A DNA stretch of 64,000 nt, from positions 62,001 to 126,000 of the forward strand of contig NZ_JALLIY010000006.1 in assembly GCF_023242315.1 (NCBI RefSeq), written 5' to 3'. The translations under genes were made by a program, and so were the position numbers. Position 1 is the first letter of the stretch; each line of letters opens with the position of its first letter. The notes under the pieces were generated by a model. It worked only from the letters and a program-made list of their open reading frames with translations, did no database searches and had not been told where the DNA came from. Shown piece after piece: positions 47,848-56,300 of the stretch. Source of the DNA: Pseudomonas sp. MWU13-2105 (GTDB lineage Bacteria; Pseudomonadota; Gammaproteobacteria; Pseudomonadales; Pseudomonadaceae).

Positions 47848-50289
47848 ATGCCAAAACAACACCGCCTCACACCCTTGAGCAAAGCGTTGCTGGTTCGCCA
47901 GTTGTTCTGCTCGCCACCGTCGCTGGCCGTCATGGGGATGGCGCTGGCACTGCCCCTGGCCGCGCAGGTCCAGGCTCAGGAGTTCGAATTCAACATCGGC
48001 GCCCAGCCATTGGGCGCCGCCCTGCGGGAGCTCGGGCGCCAGGGCAATATCCAGATTCTCTACAATCCAGAGCGGGTCCAGGGTTTGCGCGGTGCGCCGG
48101 TCAAGGGCCTGTTCACTCCAGGCCAGGCCGCCAGCGAGTTGCTCAAAGACACTGGTGTCGACTACAACCTGCAGGGCGACACCCTGACCCTGAGCGACAC
48201 TGCCGCCGCCAAGGGCTCGGGCCTGACCCTGGCCGCCACCAACGTCAGTGGCCAGGCCCTGGGCAGCAACACCGACGGCACCGGTTCCTACACCAGCGGC
48301 GCGGTGACCATCGGCAAGACCGCCCAGACCCTGCGCGAAACCCCACAGTCGGTCACAGTGGTGACTCGCCAGCAGATGGACGACAAGAACCTCACCGCCC
48401 TCGACCAGGTGATGGACCAGGCCACCGGCATTACCCTGCAGACGCGTAACTTCGGCGACAACCAGTACAACTCCCGGGGTTTCGAGTTGGGTGCCGACGC
48501 CTATATGGTCGACGGCGTGCCCGGCCTGAGCTACAGCCCTACTGGCTGGATGACACCTGACACCGCAGTGTATGACCGCGTGGAAATCCTTCGTGGCGCC
48601 GCCGGTATGCTGGTGGGCAATGGTAATCCGGGCGGTGCGGTCAACCTGGTGCGCAAGCGCCCGACGGCCGATCCCCACTACTCGATCACCACCCGCATCG
48701 GCTCGGATGACTTCTATCGCGTGGACCTGGACGGCACCAGCCGCCTGAACGACAGCGGCACCTTGCGTGGCCGCATAGTCACCGCCTATGAAACGCGCGA
48801 TTACTTCGTCGACTACGCCAGCAGCCGCAAGCCGGTGTTCTACGGCATTGTCGAAGCCGACCTGGATGATGCCACCACCCTGGCCGTGGGCCTGCGCAAC
48901 CAGACCAGCAGGACCAACGGTTACTCGGTCTTCGGCCTGCCTCGCTACAGTGACGGCAAGCCCCTGGGCGTATCACGCTCGACCTCGTTGGCACAGAACT
49001 GGGCCTATCACGACACCCAACAGACTGAACTCTTCGCGGATCTGGAACATCGTTTCAACGATGACTGGAAGAGCAAGACCTCGATCACCCGCACCGAGGG
49101 TGGATTCAGCCAGCAGATTGCGAACAGTCGTGGCTCAGTCGATCCGCTGACCCTGGCCGGACCAACGCGCTACCAGGTGCTGTTCCGTGAAGACGTGGTC
49201 GAGAACATCGGCCTGGACAGCAATATTTCCGGCAACTTCAATGCCTTTGGCCTGGAGCACAGCGTACTGCTCGGCGCCAACTGGTCGAACCAGGAGCGCC
49301 ACAGCAAGACCTTCGATAAGAACGTAACGGCTCCGATCAATGTGTTCGACCCTGATCCTGATCTCATCGACAAACCGGCGTTCACCGGCTGGACCGGCAT
49401 CAATGACGACAATGCCCGGCGCTACGGCGTGTATGCCAATACTCGCTTGCACCTCTCGGAACCGCTGAGCCTGGTGTTGGGTGGGCGTCTGAGCTGGTAT
49501 GAGTATGAAACCAAGAACATGCTCAATGGCATCAGGGCCGCCAACCGGCAGGACCATGAGTTCACGCCCTTTGCCGGTCTCATCTACGATTTCAACCCGC
49601 AGTGGTCGTGGTACGCCAGCTACGCCGAAATCTTCGAACCACAGAGCGATTTGCGCACTCAATCCGGCACCCTGCTGGAGCCGGCCATTGGCAGCAACTA
49701 TGAAACCGGGATCAAGGGTGAGCTGTATGACGGTCGTCTGAACGTCTCGGCGGCGCTGTTCTACATCAAACAGAAAAACGTGGCCTTGGCGAATCCGGAC
49801 GAGAACGTCGTATGCCCCCTCAATGCCGACCAATATTGCTACACCAACGGCGATATCCAACGCAGCAAGGGGTTTGAACTGGAAGCCAGCGGGGAAGTGC
49901 TGACGGGCTGGCAAGTGGCGGCCGGCTACACCTTCGATATCACCAGCAAAAGCAGTGGCGGTCCGACCGACTACCAGACACCCAAGCATCTGCTGCGCGC
50001 CTCTACCACCTACAACCTGCCTGGCGACTGGAATCGTCTGACCGTAGGCGGTGGTGTTTCGGCACAGAGCGGTTATTCCACTGATACTCTCGGGGCCCCC
50101 GAGTCCAACGGCGGACGTGCCGTCTGGGATGCGCTGGCGTCATACAAGGTCGACAAGAACTGGAAAGTCGGCCTGGATGTGAAAAACGTCTTCAACAGGG
50201 CCTACTACAAATCAATCGGTGAACTGGGTCGTGGCAACTACTATGGTGATCCACGCACCTATATGCTGACTGTCCGCGCGGACTTCTGA
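47848..50289 (+). CDS. fpvA: Ferripyoverdine TonB-dependent receptor with signalling domain
   Basis: 813 residues. Signal peptide with probable cleavage after about 43 (QVQA). STN signalling domain at about 44-120 (FNIGAQPLGAALRELGRQGN), the transducer class that reports to FpvR/FpvI. TonB-box region near 130. Plug domain (TLRETPQSVTVVTRQQM to about 285, including RGFELGADAYMVDGVP). Then the 22-strand barrel, ending in the outer-membrane signature Phe (MLTVRADF). It binds ferripyoverdine; the specific receptor type usually matches the pyoverdine made by the neighbouring NRPS genes. Convergent with pvdD. Confidence 0.93.
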   Translation: MPKQHRLTPLSKALLVRQLFCSPPSLAVMGMALALPLAAQVQAQEFEFNIGAQPLGAALRELGRQGNIQILYNPERVQGLRGAPVKGLFTPGQAASELLKDTGVDYNLQGDTLTLSDTAAAKGSGLTLAATNVSGQALGSNTDGTGSYTSGAVTIGKTAQTLRETPQSVTVVTRQQMDDKNLTALDQVMDQATGITLQTRNFGDNQYNSRGFELGADAYMVDGVPGLSYSPTGWMTPDTAVYDRVEILRGAAGMLVGNGNPGGAVNLVRKRPTADPHYSITTRIGSDDFYRVDLDGTSRLNDSGTLRGRIVTAYETRDYFVDYASSRKPVFYGIVEADLDDATTLAVGLRNQTSRTNGYSVFGLPRYSDGKPLGVSRSTSLAQNWAYHDTQQTELFADLEHRFNDDWKSKTSITRTEGGFSQQIANSRGSVDPLTLAGPTRYQVLFREDVVENIGLDSNISGNFNAFGLEHSVLLGANWSNQERHSKTFDKNVTAPINVFDPDPDLIDKPAFTGWTGINDDNARRYGVYANTRLHLSEPLSLVLGGRLSWYEYETKNMLNGIRAANRQDHEFTPFAGLIYDFNPQWSWYASYAEIFEPQSDLRTQSGTLLEPAIGSNYETGIKGELYDGRLNVSAALFYIKQKNVALANPDENVVCPLNADQYCYTNGDIQRSKGFELEASGEVLTGWQVAAGYTFDITSKSSGGPTDYQTPKHLLRASTTYNLPGDWNRLTVGGGVSAQSGYSTDTLGAPESNGGRAVWDALASYKVDKNWKVGLDVKNVFNRAYYKSIGELGRGNYYGDPRTYMLTVRADF

Positions 50290-50300
50290 TCCTGGAAGCG

Positions 50301-50324
50301 GCCTGGCGGGGCAACCCGCCAGGC
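50301..50324. terminator. Hairpin between convergent fpvA and pvdD
   Basis: GCCTGGCGGG / CCCGCCAGGC stem with GCAA loop, 11 bp after the fpvA stop. No T-run follows on the plus strand; a minus-strand T-run precedes rather than follows. Termination is plausible but not canonical. Confidence 0.45.
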
Positions 50325-50382
50325 ATGTGTGTATAAAAAAGCCTAGGGGCAACACCGCTGCTACAAAGATCGTGCGCCGACC

Positions 50383-53300
50383 TTATCGCCCGGCCAGGCA
50401 CTCCAGCAGCGCATTCAACAGCACCGGGCTGAAGATCACGCTGTCATGGTTCTCCGCCAACACCCGGGACCCCGCCAGGCCGTTGACCGCACACTCGCGC
50501 AACAACCGCAGCTCGGCGTCGCGGATCTGCGCGGCGCTGCGACTCCCCGCCGCCCACCAGCAATCGACCTTCACCGACAACGGCTTCAGGCTGAAAGCCT
50601 CGCTCAACAGGGCATTGGCATGCAGCAAGCGATACCCGGTCTCGATCTCATCCTGTAGCGCGATATCGCGATGAATCTCGCGCAAGCGCTCGACACTCAC
50701 GCCACCTAGCTCGGCCACCTGCTCGATCACCCGCTCGACCACCGCCTGCTCGTCACTCAAGCTGGCACGTGCCTGTTCCAGGAAACCCAGCGCCGTCGTT
50801 TCATCAAGCCCCGGCACAAAGGCCAACAGGCTGCTCAACAACGGGCCATGCAACCCAGGCTCCTCGACTGGCGCATCAGCCTCCGTTTCAGGTTCGACGC
50901 CACACCCCTCGCCCCCCCGGGGCATGAGCGAATCCACCAGCCCGACAAAGCCCACCGGTTCACCCGCCTGCTCAAGACGATGGGCGACCTCGATGGCCAA
51001 TGCCCCACCCAACGACCACCCCAACAGGTTGTAAGGCCCGTGCGGCTGCGTAGCGCGGATCTGCTCCAGGTAGTACGCCACCATGCCGTCCCAGGACTCG
51101 TCGAACCAGCCCGGCACCACATAACTCTTGTTGACCAGCCCATAGACCTGGCGCTGATTGCCCAGCGCCCCGGCCAACGGGTAGTAGGCGTAGGCCCCGC
51201 CGCCGCCCGGCGGCAGGCAGAACAGCGGACTGCGCTCATTACGGCAGGCATTCATGGCGATCACCGGCGACTTGACCCGCGCCTGCCCTTCCCGCAGGAA
51301 ATCCGCCAGCGCTTCCAGGTTCGGCAGCAACAGGAAGTCATGCAACTTGATCGTCACCTCGAACGCTTCGCGCAGGCGCCCGACCAGCGCAATGACCAGC
51401 AGCGAGTGACCGCCGCGCTCGAAGAAATTGTCATCCAGCCCGACCCGCTCGACCTCCAGCACCTGCGCCCAGATCACCGCCAGACGCTGCTCCAGCTCGG
51501 TACGCGGGGCCCGGTAGAGCGGCCCCGCGGCATTCACATCCGGCGCCGGCAAGGCACGGCGCTCCAGCTTGCCGTTCGGGCTCAGCGGCATGCACTCCAG
51601 CAGCACCAGATGAGCCGGCACCATATGCTCCGGCAACCGCGCCTTGAGATGCGCCTTGAGCGCTTCACGCAACGGGCCTTGCGCCAACGGCCCGGCGTCG
51701 ACCAGATCGGGTTCGAGCGGCACCAGATACGCCACCAGCTGCTTGCCCAGCGGCCCGTCGATATCGATGACATTGGCTTCGCGCACGCCCGGGTGCTCCT
51801 GCAGGCGGGCCTCGATTTCGCCCAATTCCACGCGCAAGCCGCGAATCTTGATCTGATGATCGAGACGTCCGGCGTACTCGATCACCCCCTCATCGCGATA
51901 CCGGGCCAGGTCGCCGCTGCGATACAGGCGGCCACCGTGCTCGTCGAACGGGTCCGGGACAAAGCGCTCGGCGGTCAGCGCCGGACGGCAGTGATAACCA
52001 CGCGCCAGCCCGACGCCACCGAGATACAGCTCGCCAGCGGCACTGAATGCCGCCGGCAGCAGGCCATTGTCCAGCACATGGCTCTTGAGGTTGTCGATCG
52101 GTCGGCCAATCGGCACGCTCAACTTGTCGTCGGCCGTGCAGGTCCAGTGAGTCACGTCGATGGCCGCTTCGGTCGGACCATAGAGGTTGTACAGCGCCGC
52201 CCGGGGCAGACGCTTCAACACCTCTTGGGCCAACTCGGCCGGCAGCGCCTCGCCACTGCAGACCAGGCGTCGAATACTGCGGCAGCGCTCCACGTCCAGC
52301 CCGGCCATGAACACCTGCAACATCGACGGCACGAAATGCAGGGTACTGACCTGATAACCCTCGATGTTGTCCATCAGCTGTTGCGGATCGCGGTGCTCCC
52401 CGGGCCTGGCAATGGCCAGGCGCGCGCCGCTCAGCAGCGGCCAGAAGAACTCCCAGACCGACACATCGAAACTGAACGGGGTCTTTTGCAGGACCGTATC
52501 CTGGGCTTGCAGGGCGTAGGCCTTCTGCATCCAGGCCAGGCGGTTGTACAACGCCCGATGACTGTTGCCGGCGCCCTTCGGCCGCCCGGTGGAACCCGAG
52601 GTGTAGATCACATAGGCCAGATGGTCCGGCAAGGTCAGGTTGCGCGGATTGTCCTCACAGGCAGCCACCGGCTCGGCAACATCCAGGCACAAGCACTGCA
52701 CGTGCTCCGGGATCGGCAGGGTCTCGAGCAGATGACGCTGGGTCAGCAGCAGCTCGATGCCGCTGTCCTCGATCATGTAGGCCAGGCGTTCGCGAGGATA
52801 CTCCGGGTCCAGCGGCACATAGGCGCCGCCGGCCTTGAGGATCGCCAACAGGCCGATCACCATCTCCAGGCTGCGCTCGGCGGCGATGCCCACCAGCACA
52901 TCCGGCCCCACTCCGCGCTCGCGCAGACGATGAGCCAGCTGGTTGGCCCGGCCATTGAGCTGGCGATAACTCAACTGTTGTCCGTCGAACAGCAGCGCCG
53001 GCGCCTCGGGCGAACGCCGCACCTGGGCCTCGATCAGGCGGTGCAGGCACCCGGGGGCCGGATAGTCGGCCTGGGTCCGGTTCCATTCCCGCAGCGTCTG
53101 CCGCGTCTCGGCCTCAGCGAGCATCGGCAGTTCGCCGAGGCGCTGTTCGGCCGAGCCGGCCAAGGCCAGCAGCAGGTGCTCGAAATGCCCGGCCAGTTGC
53201 GCCACTGCCGCATCCGAAAGCTGTTGTCGGGCGTAGCGGTAGTCCACTGACATGACCTCGCCCACCTCCACCACCAGGGTCAGCGGATAGTGCGTCTGTT

Positions 53301-56300
53301 CCCGGCTCTGCAAGTCGCTGAAGGCCAACCCGTTGTCCGCGCCCTGCTCCAGGACCTGCGAGGTCGGATAGTTCTCGAACACCAGCAAGGTGTCGAACAG
53401 CGCTTCGCCGCTCCAGCCGGCCCAGCGCTGGATGTCGTACAGCGGGGTGTGCTGGTGCTCGCGCAAGGCCAGGTTGCGCGCCTGAACCTGTTGCAGCCAG
53501 TCGCCGACCCGCAGCTCCGGCCCCGGACTGCCCAGCACCGGCAGGGTGTTGATAAACAGGCCCAACTGTTCCTCGACACCGGGCAGGTCCGCCGGACGCC
53601 CGGACACCGTGGCGCCTAAGGTGACGCTGCGCTGGCCGGTGTAGCGTTGCAGCAGCAACAGCCAGGTCGCCTGCAGCAGGGTGTTGAGGGTCACCCGCTG
53701 CTCGCGGGCGAACTCGCCCAGGTGCAGGGTCCGCGCCGCATCGAGGCTCTGGCGATGTTCGCCATGACCAACGGCGTTCACCACACCACCGGCCTTGAAC
53801 GCCTGCACCAGGCGGGTCGGCTCGTCGAAGGCCGCCATCTGCTCGCGCCAGAAGCGCTGATCAGCGTCGCTGTCCTGGCGTTGCAGCCACTGGATATAGT
53901 CGCACAAGCGGCTGCCCGGCGGCGTCACGATGTGTCCGTTGTAGTGCTCCAGCACCTCGCCCAACAGCCGCGCACTGCTCCAGCCGTCCAGCAGGATATG
54001 GTGGTTGGTGTAGATCAGGTGATGACCTCGTTCCGCGGTGCGCAATACAGTCAAGCGCAACAGCGGCTCACCCGCCAGGTCAAAGCCGCGCCGCAGATCC
54101 GCTTCGGCCAGTTCGGCCAATAGCGCTTCAAGCCCGTCGCGACCGCGCAGATCCTCTTCGGCAAAGGCCAGGACCTCGGTTTTACGGATCACCTGCAAAG
54201 GCTGCCCGCGGCCTTCGGCAAAGCGCGCCCGCAGCGCCTCGTGACGCTCGATAGCGGCCTGCCAGGCGGCACGGAAACGCGGGACGTCGAGCCCCGTCAC
54301 ATCGACCCGCATCTGGTTCAGGTAGTTGCCCGAGGCCGGTGCCGACAGACTGTGGAACAGCATGCCCTGCTGCATCGGCGACAGCGGGTAGACATCCTCG
54401 ATGTCCCGCGCCGCCACCGGCAGGCGATCCAGTTGCGCCTGGTCCAGGCCCGCCAGCGGGAAGTCCGACGGGGTCACGCCGTGGTGCTCGTCGCGCAGGC
54501 AATGGCCGATCACTTCAGCCAGCGCCTGCTCGTACGCCGCCGCCAGGCGCTCGATGGTTTCGGCGTGATAGACCTCGCCACTGAAGCTCCAGTCCAATTG
54601 CAACCGGCCGTCGTAGACCTGGCCATTGAGGCTCAGCCAGTTACCCAGCGGTGCGTCCTCGTTCTGGCTCGCGCCGCAGTCATCGGCGCTCGGCATCAAC
54701 AGCACGCGCTCGCCAGGGCCGGCCTGCGCATCGAACTGGCCCAGGTAATTGAAGGTCACCCGGGCTTCGGGCAACGCTTGCAACGCCGCGACCGTCCCGG
54801 CATCGCCCAGGTAACGCAGGATCCCGTAGCCGATGCCCTTGTTCGGCACCGCGCGCAATTGCTCCTTGATGCGGCGGATACTCGCCCCGAGCTCGGCGCA
54901 TGGCGTCAGCCGCAGGGGAAACAGGCTGCTGAACCAGCCCACCGTGCGACTCAGGTCGAGGTCCTCGAAAAGGTCCTCGCGACCGTGGCCCTCCAGCTGG
55001 ATCAACGCCGACGCCTGCCCGCTCCAGGCACACAGCACCCGGGCCAGGGCAGTCAGCAGCAGGTCGTTGACCTGGGTCCGATAGGCCGCCGGGGCTACTT
55101 TCAACAGCTGTTGGGTGAGGTCCTTGCTCAGGCAGGAACGGGCATGACGGACCTGGCGCCGGGTATTGGCCCCCAGCGGGTTATCCCGGGGCAGTTGGCC
55201 TTCCGCGTGCCCGAGGCTCTGCAACCAGTAGTTGCGTTCAGCCTTGAGCAGCGGGCCACGGGCATAAGCTTGCAAGTGCTCGGCCCAGGCCTTGAGCGAA
55301 CTGCTGCGCGGCGCCAGGACTGGCGAGCGCCCCGCCGCCAGGGCGGTATAGGCCTGTTGCAGGTCTTCGAGCAACACGCGCCACGACACCCCGTCCACCG
55401 CCAGGTGATGAATCACCAGCAGCAGGCGCTGCCCTTGCGGCAGGTTGACCAACAGGGCGCGCAACAGCGGTCCCTGCTTCAGGTCGAGGCTACGCTGGGC
55501 TTCGTCGGCCAGTTCGCGCAGGCGCGCCGGATCGTCGAGTTCGTGCACCCACAACGGATCAATCGCGACGCCCGTGCCGAAGCTCGCCTGCCAAACGCCG
55601 TCCCGCTGCTCGAAACCAAGGCGCAGGGCCTCGTGCCGCTCGATCAGCATGTGCAAGGCATTGCGCAGGTGTTCCGGCTCCAGGGTCGTCGACGGCTCAA
55701 GCATCAATGCCTGGTTCCAGTGCTGACGCTGGGGGATCTCCAGCTCGAAAAACCGTGCCTGGATCGGTAGCAGCGGCAGGCTGCCCTGGACCACCTCGAC
55801 CACCTCGGCCTTCTTCTCGATCAGCCGGGCCACCGTCGCCAGTTGGCCGATGGTCTGTTTCTCGAACAACTGCCGGGGGCTCAACTTGATGCCCTGGCGC
55901 TTGGCCCGGGCGATGATCTGCAAGCTGAGGATCGAATCGCCGCCCAGTTCGAAGAAGTTGTCGCTGCTGCCGACCCGCTCCAGCTTGAGCACATCGGCCC
56001 AGACCGCCGCGAGCTTTTCTTCGATCTCGCCGACCGGCGCGGTGTAACGCTTGCCGGCGACACCCGGTTTGGGCAGCGCACGTTTGTCGAGCTTGCCGTT
56101 GGCGGTCAGCGGCAGGCGTTCGAGGGCGACGATATGCGCCGGCACCAGGTACTCCGGCAGTTCGGCCAGCAAGGATTGGCGCAAGGTCTCGACTGCCAGT
56201 TCGGTGCCGGCTTCGGGAACACAATAGGCGACCAGTTGCAGGCGCGAAGCATCGCTGTCCAGCGGCAGGGCCAGGACCACCGCCTCGCGTACGTCGTCCA

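Noticed and set aside
50848..53250. 800-residue plus-strand frame across the NRPS, and similar long frames at 54241-55770, 56440-58425 and 58844-62290
   Set aside because: Shadows of pvdD and pvdJ: no motifs, and the minus strand carries all NRPS core motifs in order.
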